64,000 nt of DNA, from positions 25,457-89,456 of the forward strand of contig JALHPC010000007.1 in assembly GCA_022842685.1 (NCBI GenBank), written 5' to 3'. Positions within the stretch are counted from its first letter, which is position 1. Each line of letters opens with the position of its first letter. Both the position numbers and the translations under genes were made by a program. The stretch comes from Candidatus Kapaibacterium sp. GTDB taxonomy: Bacteria; Bacteroidota; Ignavibacteria; Kapaibacteriales; Kapaibacteriaceae. Under the pieces are notes generated by a model. That model had not been told where the DNA came from. It ran no database searches and saw only the letters and a program-made list of their open reading frames with translations. Positions 53,634 through 62,288 of this stretch are shown here, in pieces.

Positions 53634-54437
53634 TTAGAAGAATCGTATATCGAATAAGAAAGCAACACCAATCTGAATCGATGCTGGGACAAACTCTTCG
53701 GTCTTCTTTTCAGAGATAGGAGCATTATCGAGTGGTTCCCCACCGTCAAACTGTACTGGTTGGCCAAAACGATATGACTCTACGGGAGATGACAAAAAGT
53801 AACGGCCCATGACGTCGACATACAACGTTCCAATCGGCGCCCTCCAAACAGGAAGCGATGCACCTAGGCGGACGTCGAGACCACTACCACCCGACCAACC
53901 GCTTGTAGTGCCTTTGCCAGATTCAAACGACTCACCGAATTGTGCGTTGATCAGACTGTCCTGCTCATGCCAGTATCCCGTGTTGATGTTATAGCCAAGT
54001 CCGACCAAGAATCCACTCACATTAGCCATAAATCCAATGGTCGTAAAACTATGTGTCTCACGTAGGCTGTTCTCGAATCCCTCCTCGTTGAGGCGTGGAT
54101 TGGCCACTTGATTTTTGTCAATTCGATAGTTCTTGTACGGACGAATAGCATTCGTCGTAGTCGTATGTCCAACGTCAAAACGAAGTCCAAAATCACTCCC
54201 AATCTGAAACGGAAGTAGCAAAGAAGCACCAAACGATGGGATCGCATTGAAGCCTACGTTGGTTTTTCGTCCAGACGAAACAAGCGTGCTAATGCCCGCC
54301 CCAGCCAAGCCAAGGTGAACACCTAGCTTATAACTGGGCTTTGGCGCTTCGGTCTTGACTTGTTCAGACGCACCTTGCGCAACCATTATCGTTGACGTTA
54401 CGGCGAATAGTGTCAATAACGCTATAAATCTTTGCAT
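53634..54437 (-). CDS. Outer-membrane beta-barrel-like hypothetical protein
   Basis: 267 residues with a signal peptide (MQRFIALLTLFAVTSTIMVAQG) and strand/loop alternation (YKLGVHLGLAGAGISTLVSSG, FTTIGFMANVSGFLVGLGYNIN), ending with aromatic AFLFDIRFF, the usual barrel C-terminal signature. No named family. A good TAnnTTTG promoter sits just upstream. It stands between the FAD-oxidase and the divergent ECF sigma gene. Confidence 0.7.
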   Translation of the reverse strand: MQRFIALLTLFAVTSTIMVAQGASEQVKTEAPKPSYKLGVHLGLAGAGISTLVSSGRKTNVGFNAIPSFGASLLLPFQIGSDFGLRFDVGHTTTTNAIRPYKNYRIDKNQVANPRLNEEGFENSLRETHSFTTIGFMANVSGFLVGLGYNINTGYWHEQDSLINAQFGESFESGKGTTSGWSGGSGLDVRLGASLPVWRAPIGTLYVDVMGRYFLSSPVESYRFGQPVQFDGGEPLDNAPISEKKTEEFVPASIQIGVAFLFDIRFF

Positions 54438-54483
54438 ACGGTCTACCGCTAAAATTGTAGTGAGAACCTGAGTTGGATAGGGG

Positions 54484-54512
54484 CAAATATATGGGTGAAT
54501 TCGTTGCTACAA
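54484..54512 (-). promoter_or_regulatory. Bacteroidetes-type promoter (TTG-N18-TATATTTG)
   Basis: On the minus strand TATATTTG matches TAnnTTTG exactly, with TTG 18 bases upstream. It lies about 47 bases before the start codon of the 267-aa barrel gene, in the gap to the divergent sigma-factor gene. Confidence 0.5.
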
Positions 54513-54605
54513 CATCAAATCTGTGGAGAATGTTTGCGCGACGGTGTAACGACATGTCCCATAGAGGGTTCTTGAGCAAGACTTGACGTGAACGCTCTAC
54601 TTACT

Positions 54606-55163
54606 ATGAACGTATCCTACACATTGTTGTCCGACGAAGAGTTGTTTGCCCTCGTTCGCGAAGGCAACGACGAGCAGGCGTTCAGAGCGCTGTTTCGTCG
54701 ATACGACAAGCGGCTATACGCCTACTGCCTACGAGCCTTGGGCAGCAGCGACGACGCCAAGGATGCGTTTCAAACGATAGCTATGACGGTTTTCGACAAA
54801 CGAGCGGCGTTCACCGATGGCAACTTTGCCGCTTGGGTGTTTACGATTGCCCGCAATCTTTGCCTAAAAGCTATACGGCAACGTAAGCATAACGTTGAAA
54901 TCACCGAGGATGTGCTTACGAGCCACGACGATGAGCCGCAGCATTCCGACGACTTCATGCTTCGGGCTGCTCTCCGCGAGTCAATTGGCAAACTGTCCGA
55001 CGAGTTTCGCGAAGTGCTTGAACTTCGATACTTCGACGAGCTGAGTTACGACGAAATCGCAGACATTCTGGGCATTGGTGAGTCGCTTGCCAAAATCAGG
55101 GTGTTCCGCGCCAAAAAACAACTGCAATCCATGCTTTCCCCGCTGTTAGGCGAACTACGATGA
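54606..55163 (+). CDS. ECF-type RNA polymerase sigma factor
   Basis: 185 residues from ATG 54606; a GTG at 54588 would add six. Sigma region 2 is FRALFRRYDKRLYAYCLRALGSSDDAKDAFQTIAMTVFDK with FAAWVFTIARNLCLKAIRQRK. Region 4 is KLSDEFREVLELRYFDELSYDEIADILGIGESLAKIRVFRAKKQL. It overlaps the next gene (ATGA), a membrane protein that probably restrains it. Typical of envelope- or stress-responsive ECF pairs. Confidence 0.93.
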   Translation: MNVSYTLLSDEELFALVREGNDEQAFRALFRRYDKRLYAYCLRALGSSDDAKDAFQTIAMTVFDKRAAFTDGNFAAWVFTIARNLCLKAIRQRKHNVEITEDVLTSHDDEPQHSDDFMLRAALRESIGKLSDEFREVLELRYFDELSYDEIADILGIGESLAKIRVFRAKKQLQSMLSPLLGELR

Positions 55164-56017
55164 CGAACGAAGAACTACTTGCCGGCTTTCTCGACCGGTC
55201 ACTTACCGAAGACGACTTGCTAGAACTGGAGGCCCGCGCCTCGGCGTCGCCCGAACTTGCGCGCGAGCTTCGCGAGCTAGTAGCCATGGAGTCTCGCATT
55301 AAGCAGGCCGCGCCTGCGGTGCTGTTTCCCACGGCCTTCCTTGCCACGGTCGAAAACTCTATCGCGGCTTCGCTTGCTGCTGCCGCCGTTACCGCTGGTG
55401 TTGCCGGTGCCGCCACTGGTATTTCAAGTTGGCTGCCCTTGGCAAGCGCCGCCGTCCTAGGTGTTGCTGGCGTTGGTACGGCCATCTACTTCATCGCAGC
55501 TACGCCGTCGAAGACGGTGGCGCCATCGCCATCAACTCCAGTTGTAGCTCCGGCACCTTCGGTTGCGCCGCAGCCACCGCAACCCACCACCAATCCTATC
55601 GAACAGCCACCAGCATCGCGCCGCGAGACTGCAGTACGCACGGCCGACGCACCAGCTCGGCCCACGTCGATTACCAACGACCAAGCAAACCTTCAGCGCC
55701 AAAACCCTCCAACAGCCCTTGAACGCGCCCGGATTCGCTTCGAACAGTCCGAAGGCCTTAGCCGCGTTCAAGCTGGATTGGCTCTGGCAAGCATCGACAA
55801 AGAACAGGCCGACGCAATCCTGCTGTCGGTGCAAATGGTGGCCGATGAGAACTCGCTGCGACAGTACCAAGCCGAAGTTCGTGCACGCAGGGCAGCCCTT
55901 GCCTCTCCCGCGAATGCAGCTACGCTATACCGAGATGCCATCCGCTATGGTACCAACGTTGTGCCGCCTTCGGTTATCGATGAGTGGCGACGCCGACTAG
56001 ACGCTATCGGCAACTAA
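55160..56017 (+). CDS. Putative anti-sigma factor, single-pass membrane protein
   Basis: 285 residues. The cytosolic start (MTNEELLAGFLDRSLTEDDLLELEARASASPELARELRELVAM) resembles the helical anti-sigma/zinc-finger region without its Cys/His zinc ligands. One hydrophobic segment (WLPLASAAVLGVAGVGTAIYFIA) is followed by a proline-rich linker (PAPSVAPQPPQPTTNPIEQPP) and a helical C-terminal domain. The ATGA overlap with the sigma gene supports an anti-sigma role. No conserved sensor domain recognised. Confidence 0.7.
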   Translation: MTNEELLAGFLDRSLTEDDLLELEARASASPELARELRELVAMESRIKQAAPAVLFPTAFLATVENSIAASLAAAAVTAGVAGAATGISSWLPLASAAVLGVAGVGTAIYFIAATPSKTVAPSPSTPVVAPAPSVAPQPPQPTTNPIEQPPASRRETAVRTADAPARPTSITNDQANLQRQNPPTALERARIRFEQSEGLSRVQAGLALASIDKEQADAILLSVQMVADENSLRQYQAEVRARRAALASPANAATLYRDAIRYGTNVVPPSVIDEWRRRLDAIGN

Positions 56018-56056
56018 TCCCGATCCCGAACTTTCTGCCCCCCCTTGTGAACGGAG

Positions 56057-56088
56057 ACGGAAGCCATGATGCTAGCTATGGCTTCCGT
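56057..56088. terminator. Bidirectional terminator hairpin
   Basis: ACGGAAGCCAT and ATGGCTTCCGT form a perfect 11-bp stem with a 10-base loop at the convergent ends of the sigma/anti-sigma operon and the OmpA-like gene; it includes the last codons and stop of the latter. A T-rich stretch follows on the plus side. Confidence 0.6.
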
Positions 56089-57971
56089 TCTTCGTTTATG
56101 ATGACAGGACAAAACGTAGCGCCTCCTAGAGCTTGATACAGCTCTACCTCCCGCTCTGTACATCCTGCGTAGACTTCCGCAACCATACAACGTCGGCCAG
56201 TCGCAACAGCAGCCAACGTCTTGCTGCCGTCCAACACTACCTCCTCGATGCGTAGCCGCATGGGTGCGGCGTCGACCCCATCCGTTACCGCCTGTACGGT
56301 TACCTTGGCATCGTCGCTCTTCCGCGTTGTTCCCGAAACTCCCGTAACCGAAATCGTGGCTTCGTATTCCGCCGATGCTCCGGCCTCCATGGTCATCTCT
56401 CCCATGGGCCATCGTATTTCTTCCGGTACGGGGCCCTGCTTAGAAACTTCATAGACCGTTTGCCCAGAGCGCCGCACGGCACAGCTCCACGAGGCAATCT
56501 CCTCGTCGCTCACCACGTCGGGACGCACGCGAAGCACCGGCAGGTCCGATACCAACATGTTTTCACGCGTCTGCCCGCGCAACTGCACATCGGGCGCAAT
56601 GCGCAGTTCAACCGTTGCCTCATACGCGCGCTCAGGCGCTACCGTGTTGCGCACACCCATGGCAGCGCGGGCAACACCCCGACCGCGCAGGGCAGCCGCA
56701 ACGGCTTCGGCCCGTAGCTGTGCCCTAGCAGCACCCGGCTGCGTGCCATCGTGATAGCCCACCACGTCGATGCGCCGCCTTGCGCTGGCACGCATGCTGT
56801 CGGCCGCAATCTGCAACACCTGATGCTGCACATGCTTGGCCCCCCTAAGGTACCGCTCGGCTATATCAGTGCCCCCTTCATCAAACACAATAACAGGGAA
56901 AAGGGGCATCGTTCGAACACGCGCTACGCGCGTGGGCTTAACGGTAGCCGAAGGACGCGCCACACCGTCGGAATACACAAAGTCGATAGACAACGATACC
57001 TCCATAAAGGCCGCAGGCCGGGGAATGGCTCGCTGATAGATCTCGGTGAATATGACGAGATCGGCCGTGTCCGACGTCGACGTCGACTCTAACCGACTAA
57101 ACAACGTCACCGTAGTGTCTGGCCGGGCCTCCACAACGGTAATCGTGTCGCGAACGGTTGCCGTGTCGGCACGTTTGGGAACAGCCGAAGGTACGCTGTT
57201 GGGTGCCCACAATGGTATCCTTGCACCAACACCTACAAAGAGCTGCTGCGTGGTCCACGACGCTCCGTCGAGAGCCGACGACAGGTCGCGCCGAAGGCCA
57301 AGCCACGGTACGACGTCGATACGACTCCACACAGGAATGGGCCACGACGCCCGCACGTCAAGCAATAGCGGTGTGCTCGTGGTAAGCGTGGCTGAGCCGG
57401 TTTCTTGCTCGAGCGATCCATCGGCAAAACGAATGCCCTCAGGATCACGAAAGCGCTGCGTTTGCGTCACTCGCGGTGCAACGGCTAGCGGCAAGCCTAG
57501 GCCGACGTCGACTTCTAAGGCCGACCACGGCGTGATACGAGCAAAGCCCACGACGTCGAGCCGCGTTCCACTGGCGTTACGGCGATGCTCGACCGTTGCG
57601 AGGTAGACCGTATCGGCAACATTGATTGGAAGGCGCTCACTGGCATTCCACTGTACGCCCAGGCCCTGGGCCGAAAGACGCGTGCCAAGACTAAGCCACG
57701 GTAGTACAGGGAGACTAACGCCAACCATGCCACCAAGGGCAAGCCGCGATGAAGATCCATCAAACGATGCGACCGGAGGAGTGGCAACACCAGGAAGTAC
57801 GAGCGGCACCGTAGCATCGCCAACAAGTGCGCCGAAGCCCCCTACTTCGAGGGAGGGACGAAGGGACGGCTGTTGACACCACGCATGCGCGACGCCAACA
57901 ACAAGAAGCACGATTGTAAAAATGGTTGTGCGCGCCACGTACAGATGAGGATGGGATTCCAGTGCGCGCAA
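56076..57971 (-). CDS. OmpA-like envelope protein with N-terminal barrel
   Basis: 631 residues. Signal segment TTIFTIVLLVVGVAHAWCQ, then a barrel-like half (SLEVGGFGALVGDATVPL; LALGGMVGVSLPVLPWLSLGTRL). An OmpA-like region follows: FPVIVFDEGGTDIAERYLRG and RRRIDVVGYHDGTQPGAARAQLRAEAVAAAL. Then come about 150 residues with cysteines (SWSCAVRRSG, GRRCMVAEVYAGCTE). It shares layout and the FDEGGT motif with the 9.4-11.4 kb gene, so the two are paralogues. It probably contacts peptidoglycan. Last gene of the metG-ftsL-ftsI run. Confidence 0.75.
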   Translation of the reverse strand: MRALESHPHLYVARTTIFTIVLLVVGVAHAWCQQPSLRPSLEVGGFGALVGDATVPLVLPGVATPPVASFDGSSSRLALGGMVGVSLPVLPWLSLGTRLSAQGLGVQWNASERLPINVADTVYLATVEHRRNASGTRLDVVGFARITPWSALEVDVGLGLPLAVAPRVTQTQRFRDPEGIRFADGSLEQETGSATLTTSTPLLLDVRASWPIPVWSRIDVVPWLGLRRDLSSALDGASWTTQQLFVGVGARIPLWAPNSVPSAVPKRADTATVRDTITVVEARPDTTVTLFSRLESTSTSDTADLVIFTEIYQRAIPRPAAFMEVSLSIDFVYSDGVARPSATVKPTRVARVRTMPLFPVIVFDEGGTDIAERYLRGAKHVQHQVLQIAADSMRASARRRIDVVGYHDGTQPGAARAQLRAEAVAAALRGRGVARAAMGVRNTVAPERAYEATVELRIAPDVQLRGQTRENMLVSDLPVLRVRPDVVSDEEIASWSCAVRRSGQTVYEVSKQGPVPEEIRWPMGEMTMEAGASAEYEATISVTGVSGTTRKSDDAKVTVQAVTDGVDAAPMRLRIEEVVLDGSKTLAAVATGRRCMVAEVYAGCTEREVELYQALGGATFCPVIINEERKP

Positions 57972-57992
57972 AGATAGGGCACCGTACGTGCC

Positions 57993-59798
57993 CTAGGCGA
58001 CTATCAACAAGCGTACGATGCTTAGGAGCGACTCTCCGTCTGGCGACCGAACCAAAAACCGAACGTAGTACGTGCCCGGCTGCATGTTCAACGACCGAAC
58101 GTCGAGCGTTACAGATCCCTGCCCAGCTATGAGGTCCGACGTAAGATTGGCAACACTGCGGCCAAGCGCATCGACGATGGTTAGCGAGGATGCCTCTTGC
58201 GGGAGCGTGCTGACGACGATCGTTGTGCGATCAACAACAGGGTTGGGCTCGATAGAAAGCGAAATACTGCCTTGCATGGTGTTTACAAGGCGCGGAGTGC
58301 CATTACTCCACCACACGTTGGAGAGTGCCACGGTTTGGGCGCGTTCAACGATGGAGGTGTCTGCGCTTACAACAACGTTGGGTTGGTTGGCCGCAACTGG
58401 TGTAAGGGTTATCGAAGACGCGTAAACATCGCACGACGATGCATGACCTGCTACCGCCACAAAGGCCGCCTGAGCAATGGTGTCGCCCGAAACAATGGGC
58501 CGCAGCGTGGACGTGAAGAACCGAGCATATGCCTGTGTGCCCTCGACGTAAAGCCCACCACGGGTTACCAGCTCGGTTGAAATCGGAACCAAGATTCCTG
58601 GGTCGTAGCGTACGTCGAGCTGCGACGTGCGCACCTCGTATGTTCGCACGCCCTCCAGCGCACGCACTGTTACGTAAAGGCGAACGGTATCGCCAATACG
58701 CACCCACGTTGTGTCCAACGCTCCCTCGCCAAACCCAAGGGTGAACACCGGCTTTGGCGGCTCGGGCTTTGGTACGCCCTCGCCACGAATCGTAATGAGC
58801 GTTGAATCGATATCGCCAATACCAAGGGCAGCCCTAACAAGGTACACACGATGATCGACTACGCTTGGAACCGATGGTGCAAAGCGCACCGAAAGTTGAA
58901 TGACTGCCGACGTCGTGGCAACTCCAGGCGGCGGTTCGACGAGCGAGACCGTGACGTCGGAATGCTGCCACCGCGTAGGACGCAGGCGATAGACGAAGGC
59001 CGACGACGGCCGAGTGGGAAGGTCAACAATGTGCGCCTTGGTGTAAACCGAGTCGACGACTACTCCGCCTACGGCAACGTCTACTTCGGCAGGCTGGCGT
59101 ACACCAATTCCCGAAAACACCACTACGGCTGTGTCGACAGCAACAGGCACTTTGCCAGGCCCCGCCTCAACAGTACGCTCATAGGCTGCAATGCACTCTC
59201 GCAGTCCAGATTCACGCGGAACAAATCGAGCGGTAACGACTATCGAGTCGTTACCTATCCCAACTGGTTGGCGCAATCCCAAGGCAAAGTCGTCGGCATC
59301 GCCACTAACTCTAAGCATCTTCCAACGAGATACTACGCCGGGGTGGCGTACAACAACGGCGCTCAACGATGTGGTGTCGAACGTGAGCACCGACCCGAAC
59401 TCGACGTTTCTACGTCTGCTAAGCGAAACGCCCAGACCGCTGATATAAAAAATCACAATGTCGTCGGGAGCACGCACCAACTCGATGGTGTCGCGGTACT
59501 CACCAGCCACCAGCGGCCGGAACCGAATGCGCAGTCGCAAAACCCCGTTAACTGGCACCACACGGTCGCCGTCGAGCTGTGTTGCAAATGCGTCGATTTC
59601 GAAAGGGGCATCGCACGACTTGATCAACGTGAACGGCTGTGGCCGACGGTCGTTCAGGCGCACTTCGATGAATTGCGACTGCACTTGGCCAAGAATTGAC
59701 GGCTCGGCAAACGGAAACGACCGTACATAGCGCTCCTGCACATCGGCAAATACAGCCGTTGTACTCAGAACGAAGAATAAAAGGAGGGGTCGCAACAT
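57993..59798 (-). CDS. Exported T9SS cargo with ASH and cohesin-like domains
   Basis: About 601 residues from ATG 59798 (MLRPLLLFFVLSTTAVFADVQERY); the ORF start at 60080 would translate the ftsI coding region in another frame. Domains in order: ASH/choice-of-anchor-D-like (VNGVLRLRIRFRPLVAGEYRDTIEL; VEFGSVLTFDTTS), a cohesin-like region (GDTVRLYVTVRALEGVRTYEVRTSQLDVRYDPGIL), and a Por sorting domain (SIEPNPVVDRTTIVVST ... QPGTYYVRFLV). Function unknown. 40 bases after ftsI and 21 bases before the OmpA-like gene. Confidence 0.8.
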   Translation of the reverse strand: MLRPLLLFFVLSTTAVFADVQERYVRSFPFAEPSILGQVQSQFIEVRLNDRRPQPFTLIKSCDAPFEIDAFATQLDGDRVVPVNGVLRLRIRFRPLVAGEYRDTIELVRAPDDIVIFYISGLGVSLSRRRNVEFGSVLTFDTTSLSAVVVRHPGVVSRWKMLRVSGDADDFALGLRQPVGIGNDSIVVTARFVPRESGLRECIAAYERTVEAGPGKVPVAVDTAVVVFSGIGVRQPAEVDVAVGGVVVDSVYTKAHIVDLPTRPSSAFVYRLRPTRWQHSDVTVSLVEPPPGVATTSAVIQLSVRFAPSVPSVVDHRVYLVRAALGIGDIDSTLITIRGEGVPKPEPPKPVFTLGFGEGALDTTWVRIGDTVRLYVTVRALEGVRTYEVRTSQLDVRYDPGILVPISTELVTRGGLYVEGTQAYARFFTSTLRPIVSGDTIAQAAFVAVAGHASSCDVYASSITLTPVAANQPNVVVSADTSIVERAQTVALSNVWWSNGTPRLVNTMQGSISLSIEPNPVVDRTTIVVSTLPQEASSLTIVDALGRSVANLTSDLIAGQGSVTLDVRSLNMQPGTYYVRFLVRSPDGESLLSIVRLLIVA

Positions 59799-59838
59799 GT
59801 TGATGTAGTGCCCAAGGATTCCATCAGGGAGATAAACG

Positions 59839-61914
59839 TTACAGCCCTTGCCGAGCAATGATGAGGCAGGTGTCGTTACGCCATTCTTGGCGGACGACCC
59901 TGCCAGACCCTTGAACACGTACTTCGTAGCCAGCACCGTGCAGCACGGCAATGGCTCGGCGAATGGTAAAGCCCAAAACACTGGGCTGCTCGGATCGTGC
60001 CGATGTTGCACCCATGGCGTCGATGGTAACAACGTTGCCGCGAGGGGCCGCCACTCCAGGCATTGGGTGCTGCCGCACAACAGTGCCCGAAGCCGATACC
60101 TGGCTCTTTAAACCGATACTTCGCAGTATTGAGTCGGCCTGAAGCGTATGCAGCCCTCGCACGTCAGGCACAAGCACCGTGTCGACCGCAGCCGACGCTA
60201 CCACGCGGGCACGCACGCTTTCGTCGCTCGTGGTCATGGTTATCGATTTCTGCACGATACGCCGAAAAATTGGCGCCGCTGCCGAGCCACCATAGATGGT
60301 CGACGTGGGCCGGTCGAGCATAACAATCATGGCTACACTAGGCGACTCGGCCGGATAATATCCTACAAACGATGCTGTGTAGTTTGTTCGGCTATACGTG
60401 CCGTTATCGAGCTGCTGCGCTGTACCCGTCTTGCCCGCAATCCTAAGTCCGTTAATCGCGGCAAGCTTACCGGTGCCGCGCTCTACCACACCAACGAGCA
60501 TGGTGGTAAGCGATGATGCCGTGGGTGCTGATACTACCTTTCGGATGCGCCGTGGCGCTATCGTGCGGTCCTGCACCCCATGTGGATCGCGAATAGCCTG
60601 TACAAGCCGTGGTTGCATAAGCACACCGCCATTGGCTATGGCCGCGTACGCGTTTACGATTTGTAAGGCGGTGGCACTCATGCCGTAGCCAAACGACATG
60701 AACATGGGTGTCGATGGCTCCCATTCGTTCGGCCGCCGTAGGCGCCCACGCATCTCGCCGGGAAGGTCGATGCCCGTAGGCAAACCAAAACCAAAGTCGC
60801 GCAAATACTTGTAGTACACCCGTGGATTCATCGTACGGATAGCCGATGCAAACACCACGTTACTGCTTTGTTCAAGCGCTTCGTGGAACGGTACCCGCCC
60901 CAGGGGATGATCGTCTTTGATGGTAGTGCCGTTTATCACGTATAGGCCCTGTCGGCCATCCACAATATCGGTCGACGCCAACTGGCGCTCTTCCACGAGT
61001 GCTGCAGCAGCGAAGGCCTTCATGGTGGAACCTGGTTCGTACACGTCGGTGATACCGCGGATGCGAATGGCGTCGTTCGTTGCACGGTCTAACCGCAGCG
61101 GATGAAACGTAGGCCACGAAGCCATTGCCAGCACGTCGCCGCTGGCCGGATGTACGGCAATCACGGTTCCGCCGCTCGCTCCCGTTTCGCGTATGCCTCG
61201 CTCGAGCTCTTCTTCGGCAATGCGTTGGAATTCTACGTCAATCGTTAGCTCTAACCCTAGGCCGTCGGCTGGCGCGCGCCGCTCGGGATTTATACCCGGT
61301 CGTAGCCGCCCTCGGCCGTCGCGTTGCATAACAACAAAGCCGGGCTGCCCACGCAGCATATCGTCGTAATACAGCTCCAAGCCCGTAAGGCCGTTATTGT
61401 CGATGTCGGTGGTGCCCAAAAGCTGTGCAGCCACACTGCCGTAGGCGTAGTGCCGCTTGGGCTCGCGAACACGTATGATACCGCGATCTCGCAAGGTGTC
61501 GAGCGCCGGATACATCACGGCGTTTACGCCACGGGCAAGCCACGTAAAGCGTCCCTTCTCTTCGACGATGCGCCGTCGATACCATTCGGCCTCCTTGCCA
61601 TCGGCCACGGCCAGGAGCTGCACAAACTCATCAACACGTTTCAGAATGGTAGGGTCGGCAGCAAACGACGTCAACGTCGTCATGCTGGCTATGCTTCGAC
61701 CATGGCGGTCAACAATGGTGCCTCGGTCGGCACGCAGTTCTACCTTGCTTTCGTACTGGCGTTTGGCCTGTTCGCGGTACCGAGCCCCCTCGATAACTTG
61801 TACCCAGAACAGGCGCAAGCCGATAACGCAAAAGAGGCCACCAAACACAAGCACAAGAATGCCGGCCTTCCACTTGTATCCCGTCGAGTCGTCGAGTGGC
61901 TGCTGGGCATTCAT
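59839..61914 (-). CDS. ftsI: Division-type penicillin-binding protein (FtsI/PBP3) with two PASTA domains
   Basis: Septal transpeptidase, inner-membrane anchored. One N-terminal helix (AGILVLVFGGLFCVIGLRLFWVQV) and a pedestal domain (RADRGTIVDRHGRSIA) precede the catalytic domain: EPGSTMKA (Ser296, Lys299), SSN at 350-352 and AGKTGTAQ (Lys495). The last 120 residues hold two PASTA repeats (VPDVRGLHTLQADSILRSIG; SVLGFTIRRAIAVLHGAG). 691 residues is full length. The start overlaps the FtsL-like gene (ATGA). Unlike a classical division cluster, murE/mraY do not follow. Confidence 0.93.
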   Translation of the reverse strand: MNAQQPLDDSTGYKWKAGILVLVFGGLFCVIGLRLFWVQVIEGARYREQAKRQYESKVELRADRGTIVDRHGRSIASMTTLTSFAADPTILKRVDEFVQLLAVADGKEAEWYRRRIVEEKGRFTWLARGVNAVMYPALDTLRDRGIIRVREPKRHYAYGSVAAQLLGTTDIDNNGLTGLELYYDDMLRGQPGFVVMQRDGRGRLRPGINPERRAPADGLGLELTIDVEFQRIAEEELERGIRETGASGGTVIAVHPASGDVLAMASWPTFHPLRLDRATNDAIRIRGITDVYEPGSTMKAFAAAALVEERQLASTDIVDGRQGLYVINGTTIKDDHPLGRVPFHEALEQSSNVVFASAIRTMNPRVYYKYLRDFGFGLPTGIDLPGEMRGRLRRPNEWEPSTPMFMSFGYGMSATALQIVNAYAAIANGGVLMQPRLVQAIRDPHGVQDRTIAPRRIRKVVSAPTASSLTTMLVGVVERGTGKLAAINGLRIAGKTGTAQQLDNGTYSRTNYTASFVGYYPAESPSVAMIVMLDRPTSTIYGGSAAAPIFRRIVQKSITMTTSDESVRARVVASAAVDTVLVPDVRGLHTLQADSILRSIGLKSQVSASGTVVRQHPMPGVAAPRGNVVTIDAMGATSARSEQPSVLGFTIRRAIAVLHGAGYEVRVQGSGRVVRQEWRNDTCLIIARQGL

Positions 61915-62279
61915 GGTCTGCGCGAATTGTTGTTCACGTCAACCACCGTAGGTGCACGCTCTGGTGCTATCATGCCCAACCGTGAAGTTGCCTCGCGCAA
62001 GACTCGTTCTGCCGCTTGCAGGCGGTAGGTTTCGGCCTCGAGGTTCTGATTTACAACCCGTAGAGAGTCGTTCTGTTTTCCCAGCACGGCTCCATCGCGC
62101 AGCAGTCTATTTACGGCAATCACGTTGCTCACGTACAACACCGTGCCAAAGGCACTCACCACTAGTAGAGCAATCAAACTCCAACGGTTCAACAGCCGCC
62201 GGCGCTGCTGTACAACCTGCGGCTCGTTGACGGGCGGGTCGCCAAAAACACGGTCTGTGTCTGCCTGCGTGGTGCCCAT
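61911..62279 (-). CDS. FtsL-like division protein
   Basis: 122 residues: a basic cytosolic tail, one transmembrane helix (WSLIALLVVSAFGTVLYVSNVIAV), then a coiled-coil-prone periplasmic part (KQNDSLRVVNQNLEAETYRLQAAERVLREATSRLGMIAPERAP). This is the FtsL/DivIC layout, and position directly before ftsI with an ATGA overlap supports it. FtsL partners FtsB/FtsQ to activate septal wall synthesis. Sequence identity alone would be too weak to name it; context makes the call. Confidence 0.8.
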   Translation of the reverse strand: MGTTQADTDRVFGDPPVNEPQVVQQRRRLLNRWSLIALLVVSAFGTVLYVSNVIAVNRLLRDGAVLGKQNDSLRVVNQNLEAETYRLQAAERVLREATSRLGMIAPERAPTVVDVNNNSRRP

Positions 62280-62288
62280 CGTGGCTAC

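Noticed and set aside
59799-60080. N-terminal extension of the 695-aa ORF
   Set aside because: It overlaps ftsI in another frame; a clean signal peptide starts at 59798.
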